NCBI GenBank assembly: GCA_900545585.1
Contig: UQZR01000003.1
Location: forward strand, 62,001 to 126,000
Direction of reading: 5' to 3'
Origin: an uncultured Eubacteriales bacterium
Lineage (GTDB): Bacteria; Bacillota; Clostridia; Oscillospirales; Oscillospiraceae
DNA: 64,000 bases
Of the stretch, positions 22,858-32,057 are shown piece after piece. Both the position numbers and the translations under genes were made by a program. Under the pieces are notes generated by a model. That model saw only the letters and a list, made by a program, of their open reading frames with translations, was not told the DNA's origin and made no database searches. Numbering within the stretch: the stretch's first letter is position 1; each line of letters begins with the position of its first letter.

Positions 22858-24585
22858 ATGAACTACAAACAGGAATACGAGCGCTGGCTCCGCAGCGACG
22901 CCCTCTCCCCCGCCGAGCGTGCGGAGCTGGAGAGCATCGCCGGCGACGAAAAGGAGATCGAAAACCGCTTCTACGGTCCGTTGGAGTTCGGCACCGCCGG
23001 TCTGCGGGGCACCATGAAGGTGGGCCTGCACCAGATGAACATCCACGTCATCCGCTGGGCCACTCAGGGCTTCGCCAACGTCATCGCCGCCGAGGGTGAG
23101 GCCGCCAAAAAGAAGGGCGTGGCCATCTGCATGGACTGCCGCAACAACAATATGCTGTTCTCCCACGCCGCCGCCGAGGTCTGTGCCGGCAACGGCATCC
23201 ACGTCCGCATTTTCGAGTCCCTGCGGCCCACGCCGGAGCTGAGCTTCGCCGTCCGCTACTACGGCTGTCAGGCGGGCATCAACGTCACCGCCAGCCACAA
23301 CCCCAAGGAGTACAACGGTTATAAGGTCTACTGGTCCGACGGCGCCCAGCTGCCGCCCCAGCACGCCGACGCCATCGCCGCCCAGCTGGAAAAGATCGAC
23401 ATCTTCACCGGCGTGAAGCGCATGGACTTCGAGGAGGCGGTGCAGGCCGGTCTCATCGAGATCATGGGCGAGGAGACGGACCGCGCCTTTATGAAAGAGG
23501 TCATGGACATGGTCAACGACCGCGAGTCCATGTCCAAGGTAGCCGACACCTTCAAGGTGGTCTACACCCCGTTCCACGGCTGCGGCTGGAAGCTGGTGCC
23601 GGAAGCCCTGCGGGGTCTGGGCGTCAAGCACCTGTACTGCGTGGAGCAGCAGATGGTGCTGGACGGCAACTTCCCCACCGTGGCCTCCCCCAATCCCGAG
23701 AATCCCGAGGGCTTTTATCTGGCCATCGAACTGGCGGACAAGGTCGGCGCCGACTTCATTCTGGGCACCGATCCCGACAGTGACCGCGTGGGCATCATGG
23801 TCCGCGACCATACCGGAAAGTTCGTGGCCGTCACCGGCAACCAGACCGGCGTGCTGCTGCTGGATTACCTGATCGGTGCGCTGCGCCGCGCCGGGAAAAT
23901 GCCGGAAAAGCCGGTGTTTCTGAAGTCTATCGTCACCACCAACATGGCCCGCACCGTGGCCGAGGCCAACGGCGTTACCTGCTGCGACACCTTCACCGGC
24001 TTTAAGTTTATGGCCGAGAAAAAGGCGGAGCTGGAGTCCTCCGGTCAGGGTGAGGTCATTCTGTCCTACGAGGAGAGCTACGGCTATATGATGGGCGACT
24101 ACGTCCGCGACAAGGACGCCGTCACCGCGTCTCTCATCATCACCGAGATGGCGGGCTGGTACGCCGCCCAGGGCATGACCCTCTACGATGCGCTGCAGGC
24201 CCTGTACGTCAAGTACGGCTGGTACGGTGAAAAGACCCACAATCTGGTGATGCCCGGTGTGGACGGGCTGGAGAAGATGGCCGCACTGATGAAGCATCTG
24301 CGCCAGACGCCTCCCGCTGACATCGCCGGGGTGGCCGTCACCGTCCGCAAGGACTATGCCGACGGAACCGCAACCGATTGCGCCACAGGGGTTTCCAGCC
24401 CCATGGAGCTTCAAGGAAGCAACGTGCTGCGCTACGAGCTGGCCGATGGCACCACCATTCTGGTGCGCCCCTCCGGCACAGAGCCCAAGATCAAGATCTA
24501 CATCCTCACCCGCGGCAAGGACGCAGCGGAGCGGGACGCCAACCTCGTCAAATACTCCGCATGGGTGGAGACCCTGGTCAGGTAA
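22858..24585 (+). CDS. Phosphohexomutase (phosphoglucomutase/phosphomannomutase)
   Basis: The 575-residue cytosolic enzyme starts at ATG 22858 after GGAAAGGAG. It has all alpha-D-phosphohexomutase motifs: TASHNP with phosphoserine Ser146, the metal loop DPDSDR (305-310), the sugar loop SYEESYGY, and the phosphate loop RPSGTEPKIKIY. Length matches PgcA-type phosphoglucomutases of Bacillota. It supplies glucose-1-phosphate (or mannose-1-phosphate) for nucleotide sugars, linking to galE, manA and the polysaccharide genes. Confidence 0.94.
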   Translation: MNYKQEYERWLRSDALSPAERAELESIAGDEKEIENRFYGPLEFGTAGLRGTMKVGLHQMNIHVIRWATQGFANVIAAEGEAAKKKGVAICMDCRNNNMLFSHAAAEVCAGNGIHVRIFESLRPTPELSFAVRYYGCQAGINVTASHNPKEYNGYKVYWSDGAQLPPQHADAIAAQLEKIDIFTGVKRMDFEEAVQAGLIEIMGEETDRAFMKEVMDMVNDRESMSKVADTFKVVYTPFHGCGWKLVPEALRGLGVKHLYCVEQQMVLDGNFPTVASPNPENPEGFYLAIELADKVGADFILGTDPDSDRVGIMVRDHTGKFVAVTGNQTGVLLLDYLIGALRRAGKMPEKPVFLKSIVTTNMARTVAEANGVTCCDTFTGFKFMAEKKAELESSGQGEVILSYEESYGYMMGDYVRDKDAVTASLIITEMAGWYAAQGMTLYDALQALYVKYGWYGEKTHNLVMPGVDGLEKMAALMKHLRQTPPADIAGVAVTVRKDYADGTATDCATGVSSPMELQGSNVLRYELADGTTILVRPSGTEPKIKIYILTRGKDAAERDANLVKYSAWVETLVR

Positions 24586-24641
24586 CAGCGGCGCGTCCCT
24601 TTTGACCCCCGATTTTCGTAAAAAAGAACTGCATGATGAAG

Positions 24642-24676
24642 AAAAAAAGAGACTGGGAACTTTCCCAGTCTCTTTT
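24642..24676. terminator. Terminator shared by phosphohexomutase and DegV genes
   Basis: The stem AGAGACTGGGAA/TTCCCAGTCTCT has A7 before and TTTT after, lying between convergent genes. Confidence 0.9.
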
Positions 24677-24698
24677 CTGCGTTTTTTTGCTGAACCGG

Positions 24699-25556
24699 TT
24701 ATCTCCAGATCTCGCTGTAGAAGTAAACGGCCAGCATACCCGGGCCCACATGTGCGCCGGTGACAGGTTCATGACACACGGTGAGGATCTCTCCGGTGCA
24801 GCCCACCTGCCGCAGCTTGGTGGCCACCACCAGCGCGTCCGCCGGAGAACCGGCGTGGGAGATGCCCACGGGGGCGCTGCGGTCCTCCACCATCTGGTCG
24901 TACAGCTTCACCAGCTCCTCGATGCCGGCCTTCTTGCCGCGGACCTTGGAGAGCATCACGATCTTGCCCTCCTCGTCGCCCTCGAGGATGGGTTTGATCT
25001 GCAGCAGCGTACCGGCCAGCGCCGCACCGCCGGAGATGCGGCCGCCCTTGCGCAGGAACTTCAGCTCGTCCACCATAAAGTGCTGGCGCATCTTGCCGCA
25101 CAGCTCCTCACAGCGGACCTCGATCTCCTCGATGACGCGGCCCTCCGCCGCCAGCTTGGCAGCCGCCAGCACGATGAGGCCTTCGCCCAGGGACGCGCCC
25201 CGGCTGTTCAGCACGCGGATCTTCCGGTCCGGATACTCCTCGGCCAGTTCCTTGGCCACCAGCCCCACGCCCCAGCAGGTACCGCTGACGCCGCCGGAGA
25301 GGCCGATGTACAGCACATCGTCGCCGTTTTTCAGATGCGGCTCCATTTCCCGCCGGGCGGCGTCCGGTGTAACCATGGAGGTCTGCACCACGGCGCCGTG
25401 CCGCATGGCCTCGTAAAAGCTGCGGCCATCGAACTCCGCGTTGATATCCGCCGGCTGACCGTCTATGGTGTAGGTCAGGCAAAGCTCACCGATGCCGTAC
25501 TGCTCCAGCAGGTGCTTGGGCAGGTTTGCCGCGTTGTCGGTCATAATACGTACCAT
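24699..25556 (-). CDS. DegV family fatty-acid-binding protein
   Basis: From the ATG at 25556 (AAGGAGAAC site) the product is 285 residues. It shows the DegV pattern: RIMTDNAANLP at the N-terminus, TSMVTPD, the VLYIGLSGGVSGTCWG loop, and LRKGGRISGGAALAGTLLQIKPIL. DegV/FakB proteins bind fatty acids and, in FakB, present them to the kinase FakA. It follows the SGNH hydrolase by 29 bp, so the two form an operon; lipid-related roles for both are possible but not shown. Confidence 0.92.
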   Translation of the reverse strand: MVRIMTDNAANLPKHLLEQYGIGELCLTYTIDGQPADINAEFDGRSFYEAMRHGAVVQTSMVTPDAARREMEPHLKNGDDVLYIGLSGGVSGTCWGVGLVAKELAEEYPDRKIRVLNSRGASLGEGLIVLAAAKLAAEGRVIEEIEVRCEELCGKMRQHFMVDELKFLRKGGRISGGAALAGTLLQIKPILEGDEEGKIVMLSKVRGKKAGIEELVKLYDQMVEDRSAPVGISHAGSPADALVVATKLRQVGCTGEILTVCHEPVTGAHVGPGMLAVYFYSEIWR

Positions 25557-25585
25557 AACAGTGTTCTCCTTTTTGCTTTCGCATA

Positions 25586-26266
25586 CTATGCCAGCTGCGG
25601 CACGACCCACTGGGCCAGCGTGTCAAACAGCTGCCGGTATCCCGGCATGGTCAGGTGGATGCCATCCGCCGAAATGAGCTCCGACAGATCCCGCTGCGGC
25701 AGGAAACGGCGGCGCACGTCGATCAGCGGCAGACCCTCGCGCATGGCGAAGGAGGCCACCGTGTCGGAATACAGCTCCTGATGCCGATAGATGCAGCCCA
25801 CATCGCCCAGCCAGCGCATGATACTGTCTCGGCTGAGGCCGCCCCTACAAATATAGTCCAAATAACGAGCGCCGTCAATAGGCGGAAGTGTCATCAGCAC
25901 CGGCTGCACCCCCACGCGGGCCAATTCCGTTACCGTCTGCTTCAATTTGGACAGAAATTCCGGCAGCTCCGTGCGGGGCCTGTGGTCCCCCTCTGGGTCG
26001 GCGGCGATGCTGGCCCAGTCGAAATCACTGTCGTTGCCGCCGTAGGCCACCAGCGCCCAGCGGGCGTCCATACCACGGGCCACGTCGTGCTCCACCAGCG
26101 AGAGTCCCTTGCTGATGGTGGAGCCCATCTTGGCGCGGTTTACCACCTCCAGCCGCTCCGTGGGGTACTGGGCCATGACCTCCGAAAGATGAAAATGATA
26201 GCGCATGGCGGCGTCCGGCACCGTGGCCTTCAGCAGCGAATCTCCATAGATATAAGCACGCTCCAT
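25586..26266 (-). CDS. SGNH/GDSL-type hydrolase
   Basis: The 226-residue protein has the N-terminal block YIYGDSLLKA with nucleophile Ser in GDS (8-10), YGGNDSDFDW (block III Gly-x-Asn-Asp), and a C-terminal SADGIHLTMPGY supplying Asp and His. It lacks a signal peptide, so it is cytosolic. Substrate could be an acyl or acetyl ester, unknown. The first gene of the leftward operon with DegV. Confidence 0.88.
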   Translation of the reverse strand: MERAYIYGDSLLKATVPDAAMRYHFHLSEVMAQYPTERLEVVNRAKMGSTISKGLSLVEHDVARGMDARWALVAYGGNDSDFDWASIAADPEGDHRPRTELPEFLSKLKQTVTELARVGVQPVLMTLPPIDGARYLDYICRGGLSRDSIMRWLGDVGCIYRHQELYSDTVASFAMREGLPLIDVRRRFLPQRDLSELISADGIHLTMPGYRQLFDTLAQWVVPQLA

Positions 26267-26295
26267 GATCTGCCCTCCTTGACGTCTTTTTACAT

Positions 26296-26324
26296 AATAT
26301 AGCATATTAGATTTCCTGCGTCAA
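26296..26324 (-). promoter_or_regulatory. Promoter of SGNH hydrolase-DegV operon
   Basis: Minus-strand -35 TTGACG (26319-26324), 17-bp spacer, -10 TATATT (26296-26301), 30 bp from the start codon. Confidence 0.75.
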
Positions 26325-26345
26325 GGTATTCGTTACACGTTTTTC

Positions 26346-26374
26346 TTGTCAGCTGCGGCATCTTGTGATATAGT
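26346..26374 (+). promoter_or_regulatory. Promoter of DUF1836 gene
   Basis: -35 TTGTCA, 17-bp spacer, -10 TATAGT, about 30 bp before the start; divergent from the SGNH promoter. Confidence 0.75.
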
Positions 26375-26405
26375 GTATTACGTTCACTGACAAGGAGGCG
26401 TCTTT

Positions 26406-27014
26406 ATGCAATACGACAAAAGTCTTGTGGCCCATAAGCTGCTGCGCTGGGACAAGTTCATCACCGATTACCATCTGCCGGAGTGGAACTCCATCCCCGA
26501 TTTCGGCCTGTATATGGATCAGGTCATCGTGCTGCTGGAGCAGTATCTCAGCTTCATCCCCACGCCGGCGGGGGCCAAGGAGCATATCGTCACCTCCGCC
26601 ACCATCAACAACTACGTGCGGCTGAAGATCATGCCCGCGCCGGTGAAGCGGAAGTATCATCGGGTACACATCGCCTATCTGGTGATGATCCTGACCATGA
26701 AGCAGAGTCTCAGCATCAGCGACGTGCAGAAGGTCATCCCGCCGATGGACAGCAGCGAGGATGAGGTGCTGTCTGTCTATGAGGACTACTCGGAGAAGTT
26801 CCGGCGGCTGGCGCTGTTTTTCAACCAGCAGGTGCAGTCCGCCGCAGAGGGCGTCCGCAGCACGGAGCAGAGCAGCGACAACGCCGTGGAACTGCTGGTC
26901 ATTGAGAGCGCCCTGATCGCGGGCTTTTCCAAAATTCTGGCGGAGAAGCTCATCCGTCTGTGCGGCGCGGACACGGAGGATGTACTGGCGGCGGAACAGG
27001 CCAAAGAGGAATAA
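26406..27014 (+). CDS. DUF1836 protein, putative transcriptional regulator
   Basis: This 202-residue protein fits DUF1836: an N-terminal MerR-like region with FGLYMDQVIVLLEQYLSFI, then TSATINNYVRLKIMPAPVKRKYHRVHIAYLVMI, a typical MerR-type helix-turn-helix followed by a helical region, and SLSISDVQKVI. The family is widespread in clostridia and thought to bind DNA; no effector is known. It stands alone between a divergent promoter and a terminator. Confidence 0.88.
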   Translation: MQYDKSLVAHKLLRWDKFITDYHLPEWNSIPDFGLYMDQVIVLLEQYLSFIPTPAGAKEHIVTSATINNYVRLKIMPAPVKRKYHRVHIAYLVMILTMKQSLSISDVQKVIPPMDSSEDEVLSVYEDYSEKFRRLALFFNQQVQSAAEGVRSTEQSSDNAVELLVIESALIAGFSKILAEKLIRLCGADTEDVLAAEQAKEE

Positions 27015-27042
27015 AAAGAGAGGGCTGCGCCCTCTCTTTTTT
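27013..27042. terminator. Terminator between DUF1836 and sugar transferase genes
   Basis: The stem AGAGAGGGC/GCCCTCTCT with A5 and T6 flanks lies between convergent genes. Confidence 0.88.
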
Positions 27043-28429
27043 ATTTGCCGCGTTTGTTGACCTTCTCCTTGTTGAACATGCAGAAGGCCGTCATGATGAG
27101 GATGCGCAGGTCAAAGGCCGGCGTCCAGTTTTCGATATAGTACAGGTCGTACTCGATGCGCTTTTTGATGGATGTGTCGCCCCGCAGGCCGTTGACCTGC
27201 GCCCAGCCGGTGATGCCGGGCCGCACCTGATGCTTTACCATATAGCGGGGGATCTCCTCCTTGAACTGCTCCACGAAGAAGGGCAGCTCCGGCCGGGGGC
27301 CGATGAGGCTCATGTCGCCCTTGAGGACGTTGAAGAACTGGGGCAGCTCATCCACAGAGCACTTGCGGATCAGGGAGCCGAACCAGGTCTTGCGGTCGTC
27401 CACGTTTTTGCTCCAGCCGGTGTTTTCGCTGCTGTTCACCCGCATGGAGCGGAATTTGTACATGTAAAAGTTCTTTTTGTCCTTGCCCACACGCTCCTGC
27501 CTGAAAATGATGGGGCCGGGGGAGGACAGCTTCACGCCGATGGCGGCGATCAGCATCAGCGGCGAGGTCAGAATGATGAGTACCAGAGAGCAGATGATAT
27601 CCGCCGCCCGCTTGAGGAAGGCGTTGCCCAGATTGTCCAGCGGAATACGGCGCAGGTTGATGAGCGGCAGGCCGTTGACGCTGTCGAACTGGGGGTTTGC
27701 GGGCATGTAGCGCACGTAGGACGGCACCACGGACAGCTTGGTACCGTCCTTTTCGCAGGCGTTGATGATGCGGCCCATCCAGCGGCCTTCCTCGGTGGGC
27801 AGGGCCACCACCACCTCGTCCGGCTTCTCGCTGGCGAAGATGGCGTCCAGCTCCTCGTAGCTGCCGCAATAGGGCAGGGCATCCCAGCAGCCGCGCTCGG
27901 CCACGTAGCCGATGACCCGAAAGCCCAGGTTCTTATCCATGGCGACGCGGGTCAGGTACGCCTCCGCGCCCTCGCCGTGCCCCACCAGCAGCACCCGCTT
28001 CTGGTTGTAGCCCATGGCGCGGCAGCGCCGCAGCAGCAGGCGCATGGCGGCGCGTTTGCCGGTGAGCAGCAGGGTACTGACGGCGTAGAAGAACACCACC
28101 GTCCAACGGGAGGTCTCGCCGAGGCGCAGCACGTAGATGGCAGCCATGACGATCAGCGACACCAGCAGCTCCAGCGCCGCTACGCGGCTGGCCTCCACAT
28201 GGAAGCGCACGGTACGAAACGACTCGTACAGCCCTGCCACAGCGAACACCGCCAGCGTCAGGGCCGCGGCCACCACGCCCAGCCAGATATAGTAGTTCAG
28301 GGGCATGCCCCTCACGCCGCGGAACAGGCTGAAGCGCAGCCAATAGGACACCAGCATGGCCAGAAATACGGCCAGTCCATCGGTAAAGACGTGCAGCTGG
28401 TTGAGCAGACGTTGATTTTCCCGCATCAT
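27041..28429 (-). CDS. Polyprenyl-phosphate sugar-1-phosphate transferase (WbaP/EpsE-like)
   Basis: From the ATG at 28429 the protein has 462 residues: four N-terminal transmembrane helices (about 10-130), a Rossmann-like CoA-binding-type middle domain (KRVLLVGHGEGAEAYL), one more membrane helix, and the C-terminal bacterial sugar transferase domain with KRAADIICSLVLIILTSPLM, RQERVGKDKKNFYMYKFRSM, DELPQFFNVLKGDMSLIGPRPE and RPGITGWAQVNGLRG. It transfers a sugar phosphate onto undecaprenyl phosphate, the first step of surface polysaccharide assembly. Start overlaps the upstream stop (ATGA). Confidence 0.94.
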   Translation of the reverse strand: MMRENQRLLNQLHVFTDGLAVFLAMLVSYWLRFSLFRGVRGMPLNYYIWLGVVAAALTLAVFAVAGLYESFRTVRFHVEASRVAALELLVSLIVMAAIYVLRLGETSRWTVVFFYAVSTLLLTGKRAAMRLLLRRCRAMGYNQKRVLLVGHGEGAEAYLTRVAMDKNLGFRVIGYVAERGCWDALPYCGSYEELDAIFASEKPDEVVVALPTEEGRWMGRIINACEKDGTKLSVVPSYVRYMPANPQFDSVNGLPLINLRRIPLDNLGNAFLKRAADIICSLVLIILTSPLMLIAAIGVKLSSPGPIIFRQERVGKDKKNFYMYKFRSMRVNSSENTGWSKNVDDRKTWFGSLIRKCSVDELPQFFNVLKGDMSLIGPRPELPFFVEQFKEEIPRYMVKHQVRPGITGWAQVNGLRGDTSIKKRIEYDLYYIENWTPAFDLRILIMTAFCMFNKEKVNKRGK

Positions 28430-29538
28430 CGCGTTTTTCCCTCCATGACAGACAGATAGCGGTCCATCACCTGCGGCAGCACCGCGTCCAGCGCGTAGCG
28501 CTGCATCTTCTCCCGTCCGGCCTGTCCCAGCTCCGCCCGCAGGGCGGCGTCGGACACCAGACGCTCCACGGCGGCGGCAAAGGCTTTGGCGTCGCCGTAG
28601 GGGTACAGCAGGCCGTTTTCCGGCCCGATCAGGTCGGTGTGGCCCTTGACGGCGCTGGCCACCGCGGGCAGGCCGCAGGCCATGGCCTCCATGATGTTGA
28701 AGGGCAGTCCCTCCGACCGGCTGGAGGATACGGCGATATCCGCCGCCGCCAGCCACCGGGGCATGTCGTGGACTTGCCCGGGAAATACCGTGCGGTCCGC
28801 GACGCCCAGCGAAGCCGCCTGAGCGCGGCAGTCATCCAGCAGGGCGCCGCTGCCGGGCAGCAGGAGCTTCACGTTTTCCGGCAGGCCGGGCAGGGCCTCC
28901 AGCAGGGTATGCTGGCTCTTGCGGCCGGAGAATTCCGCCGCGTACAGCAGGGCCACATCGCCCTCCGACAGGCCCAGCCTGTCCCGCATGGTGCGCCGTG
29001 CGTCCGGCGCGGTGCGGAAGCGGGTGAGGTCTACACCCATGCCGGGGATCTCCTCCACACGGGGCGCGGCACGGTGGGCCATGGCCCAGCGGGTATCCCA
29101 GGCGTTCATGGTCAGGAGCAGGTCCGTCTGGGGCGCGGTCATGGTCTCCGCCCTGGTCAGGAGGCCCCGCTTCAGCCCCGAGGTCTCGTCGTCGAAGAGG
29201 TAGCCGTGGACCACGTTGATGAGCTTCGGGCGGTGCTTCAGGCCCCGAAGGGCCCAGCGGGTGAAGAACGCCGCCAGTGACGTATGGGTGATGATGAGGT
29301 CGTACTGCTGCCGGGTCACCATGGCCCGCAGCTGGGACGCCGCCTGAAAATTAGCAGGCGAGGACATCTTCTTCTCCAGCGGCAGCGACACCGCCCCGTC
29401 GGCAAAGGGGATGTCGCGGACGGGGCCGCCGCAGGCCACCTCCACCTGCCAGCCCAGCTCGCGGAAGCGGCGCAGGTAGGGCAGGTGGAAGTTGAGAATA
29501 TGGGAAAATGTGGAGGCTGTGTACAGCACGGACGGCAT
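28426..29538 (-). CDS. Glycosyltransferase family 4
   Basis: From the ATG at 29538 (AAAGGAGGAC site) the protein is 370 residues. The N-terminal half has HTSLAAFF and VHGYLFDDE; the C-terminal GT-B donor domain shows GSGALLDDCR, VFPGQVHDMPRWLAAADIAVSSSRSEGLPFNIMEAMACGLP, with the E-x7-E motif of GT4. No membrane segment. It would add a sugar to the lipid-linked intermediate made by the downstream transferase. It lies between the ligase-like gene and that transferase in one leftward operon. Confidence 0.92.
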   Translation of the reverse strand: MPSVLYTASTFSHILNFHLPYLRRFRELGWQVEVACGGPVRDIPFADGAVSLPLEKKMSSPANFQAASQLRAMVTRQQYDLIITHTSLAAFFTRWALRGLKHRPKLINVVHGYLFDDETSGLKRGLLTRAETMTAPQTDLLLTMNAWDTRWAMAHRAAPRVEEIPGMGVDLTRFRTAPDARRTMRDRLGLSEGDVALLYAAEFSGRKSQHTLLEALPGLPENVKLLLPGSGALLDDCRAQAASLGVADRTVFPGQVHDMPRWLAAADIAVSSSRSEGLPFNIMEAMACGLPAVASAVKGHTDLIGPENGLLYPYGDAKAFAAAVERLVSDAALRAELGQAGREKMQRYALDAVLPQVMDRYLSVMEGKTR

Positions 29539-29569
29539 AGGCGTCCTCCTTTCACCGGAGCGGGGCGGC

Positions 29570-31933
29570 TCAGCCAAGCATCTCGCTGAGGTAGGCCGCC
29601 ACGTCGTCCTTCAGGGTGATGGCGCCCAGATTCTGGGCGTTCCACTCCGTCAGCTTGTCCCGCAGCTGGGATGCGCCCGCCAGGAAGGCGGCGCTGTTGT
29701 CGTTATACTGCATCACCAGCCGGAAGCTGGCGTCCCAGGTGTCGGGGTCGGAGGGGGTGTAGTCCACGTATTTGTCCAGCATGGCGAAGCCCTGCTCCGT
29801 GCGGCCCAGGCGGAAATCCGCCTCCGCCAGATACTTGGGCACGGAGTTGGAGTTCAGCTTCTCCAGATCCGCCATATAGCGCTCCAGCGTCTCCTGCATA
29901 CCGGCAGGCAGATCGCTCTCCGCCGAGGCGCTGTATACGTAGGACAGCTTGTGATCCGCCCATTCGTAGGGGTCCAGATCCGCGGCCTCCTGAGCCGCAT
30001 CGTAGCTGCCCTGCTGGACGAGGCTGGCGGCCCAGAGGTTCATGCACAGCAGCACCGCGAACACGGCCAGGCCCAGGCCCTCCGCCCGCGCCATCCAGCG
30101 GCGGGCGCTCTCCTTAGCGAAGGTCAGGGGCAGCAGATCGCCGCAGCACAGGTTGACGGCGGCCAGCGCGCCAAAGCCGAAGGGCAGGAAGTATCCGCTG
30201 GAGAAGATCACCTCCACGGCGGCGTGGATCATCAGGAACAGCAGCAGGGCACCCAGTGCGGCGGACATGGCAAAAGCCTGCTGCTCCCGCTCCTTCCGCC
30301 ACAGGCGGAAAACGGCGATGGCGCTGGCCGCCAGCGTGCCCACCCACAGGAGCAGGCCAATGATGCCGGTGTCCACCATGCTCTGGACATAGTGGTTGTG
30401 GACGTACTTGGTCTCGTAGTGATAGCTCTGGACGTTGTAGATGCCGTTTTCAAAGGCGCCCATACCCAGCCCCACAACGGGGCTGCGGGAAAACAGCTTC
30501 ATGGCGTCCTGGATATACACGGTGCGCTGCACCACGTTGCCCTCGGAACGCAGGGTCTGGATACGGCCCGCGATGGCCTCCGGCAGCAGCGTGTAGTTCA
30601 GCCTCAGCTGGCCGGACGCCGCGCCGTCGTAGCGGATGGCATCGATATGCACCGAGGCGTCGGCAGTGACGATGAAGGTGACGGAGCGGTTATCCGCCGG
30701 TGCGTTGAAGGACGCGCCGTCCGCCGCGCCGGAATAGGCCGTCTGCTTTCGGTTCATGACGGCGTCCTCCCAGGTTTGGGTCTGGACCTGCACGTTCACG
30801 GGGCCGTCGGCTTCCACGTGCAGGGTGTAGGTGCCCTCGCTCAGGTACGCGCCGCGGGTGATGCTGTCGCCGGCGGCCATGTCGATGGGGCCGGTCCAGT
30901 TCACCGCCAGTACCACGACGGCGGCCACCAGAGCCAGCGCCGCCAGCAGCACGATGTTCACGGTCTTCATCCGCCGGGCCATGCGCTGGGCCAGCGGACG
31001 GCCCGCGAAGATGTCCAGTGCGCACAGGGCCGCCGCTGCGGCGATCACGGCCAGCAGGGGCAGGATCTGTACCTTCTCCCCCGCCGCAGCGTAGGCAGGC
31101 AGTACGGCCAGCGAGGCCGCAGCCGCCAGCACCAGCGTCTCCACCATCAGGAGGAAGGACACAGCGCGGCGCTGGCCCCGCTCCATCAGCAGGTACAGCA
31201 GGAACGCCGCCGCGATGGCCGCCATGGCGCCGCGGCTCACCGCCAGCAGAAACGCCGTGCTGTTCAGCAGCAGGCAGGAAAGGTGCAGGCAGCGCTCCTT
31301 CCGGTCCTCCGCACCGGCGGCCAGACCCAGCGACAGCAGGATGGCCGCGCCGGCGGCGCCGGCGAACACGTTGGGGTTTTCAAAAATGGTCTTGAGACGC
31401 TGCTCCTGCAGCAGGGTGTTCAGCTGCATGGACGCGCCGAACTGGGCGGTAAAGGACACCATCAGTTTGTAGAGAAGCTGGGTGGACACGGTGTCGATGC
31501 TGACCAGGGACACCAGCGCTCCCGCCGTTTCCAGCACCGTGGCGGCGCAGCGTCCCGTGCGGCCCGGCCGCTCCGGCTCCAGCGCCGTCAGCAGCAGGGC
31601 CAGACACGCCGCCCCCGCCACCTTCAGAAATTCGTACAGGGCGAACTTCCCGGAGGGGGCGTACAGCGTGGAGATGCCGTCCATGCAGATATAGAGTCCC
31701 AACAGCAGCGCGGGCCAGCTCATGCGGCGGCCCAGCTGCGCCGTTTTCACCACGACGCACACCACCGCCGCAGCCAGCAGCAGCAGGGTGATGCCCTTGT
31801 TGGCTCCATGCTTCATCAGGCAGGTGATGAGAAAGTAAAAAACAGCCAGCACCGGCACCAGCCACGGACGCCGCAGCTCCTGATGCAGTGAGGCCGCAGA
31901 TATCTGGTCTTTACGACCTGTTTTCTTTGCCAT
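29570..31933 (-). CDS. O-antigen ligase/polymerase-like membrane protein with soluble C-terminus
   Basis: From the ATG at 31933 (AAGGAGAACGTT) the protein is 787 residues with about a dozen transmembrane helices. An extracytoplasmic insertion near residues 360-500 is followed by PVVGLGMGAFENGIYNVQSYHYETKYVHNHYVQSMVDTG split around helices, the Wzy/WaaL-type loop. The last ~150 residues are soluble and helical with TPR-like character (YNDNSAAFLAG, VDYTPSDPDTWDA). It likely polymerises or ligates surface polysaccharide units outside the membrane. A perfect promoter precedes it, so it heads the three-gene operon. Confidence 0.85.
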   Translation of the reverse strand: MAKKTGRKDQISAASLHQELRRPWLVPVLAVFYFLITCLMKHGANKGITLLLLAAAVVCVVVKTAQLGRRMSWPALLLGLYICMDGISTLYAPSGKFALYEFLKVAGAACLALLLTALEPERPGRTGRCAATVLETAGALVSLVSIDTVSTQLLYKLMVSFTAQFGASMQLNTLLQEQRLKTIFENPNVFAGAAGAAILLSLGLAAGAEDRKERCLHLSCLLLNSTAFLLAVSRGAMAAIAAAFLLYLLMERGQRRAVSFLLMVETLVLAAAASLAVLPAYAAAGEKVQILPLLAVIAAAAALCALDIFAGRPLAQRMARRMKTVNIVLLAALALVAAVVVLAVNWTGPIDMAAGDSITRGAYLSEGTYTLHVEADGPVNVQVQTQTWEDAVMNRKQTAYSGAADGASFNAPADNRSVTFIVTADASVHIDAIRYDGAASGQLRLNYTLLPEAIAGRIQTLRSEGNVVQRTVYIQDAMKLFSRSPVVGLGMGAFENGIYNVQSYHYETKYVHNHYVQSMVDTGIIGLLLWVGTLAASAIAVFRLWRKEREQQAFAMSAALGALLLFLMIHAAVEVIFSSGYFLPFGFGALAAVNLCCGDLLPLTFAKESARRWMARAEGLGLAVFAVLLCMNLWAASLVQQGSYDAAQEAADLDPYEWADHKLSYVYSASAESDLPAGMQETLERYMADLEKLNSNSVPKYLAEADFRLGRTEQGFAMLDKYVDYTPSDPDTWDASFRLVMQYNDNSAAFLAGASQLRDKLTEWNAQNLGAITLKDDVAAYLSEMLG

Positions 31934-31967
31934 AACGTTCTCCTTGTCTAAGAGATAGTCTCCGTCC

Positions 31968-31996
31968 AGTATATCTTTTTCGCCGTTCTCTGTCAA
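31968..31996 (-). promoter_or_regulatory. Promoter of surface polysaccharide operon
   Basis: Minus-strand -35 TTGACA (31991-31996), 17-bp spacer and -10 TATACT (31968-31973). Confidence 0.82.
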
Positions 31997-32057
31997 TGCG
32001 CAGGGGAAATATTCCGCCGCTGCGGCGCATAGTCTTACGTCATAGGAGGTGAGGCGG

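Noticed and set aside
22519..24414. Open frame of 631 codons on the minus strand opposite the phosphohexomutase
   Set aside because: It is an antisense shadow in GC-rich codons; the plus-strand gene has complete mutase motifs. Similar shadows exist opposite ygfK, the virion genes and others.
25830..25860. GTAGGGGCGG-like sequence on the minus strand inside the SGNH hydrolase gene
   Set aside because: It shares only the short lead with the REP-like copies, lacks the GCGTCCTCGA loop, and encodes a protein segment that looks native to the hydrolase family.
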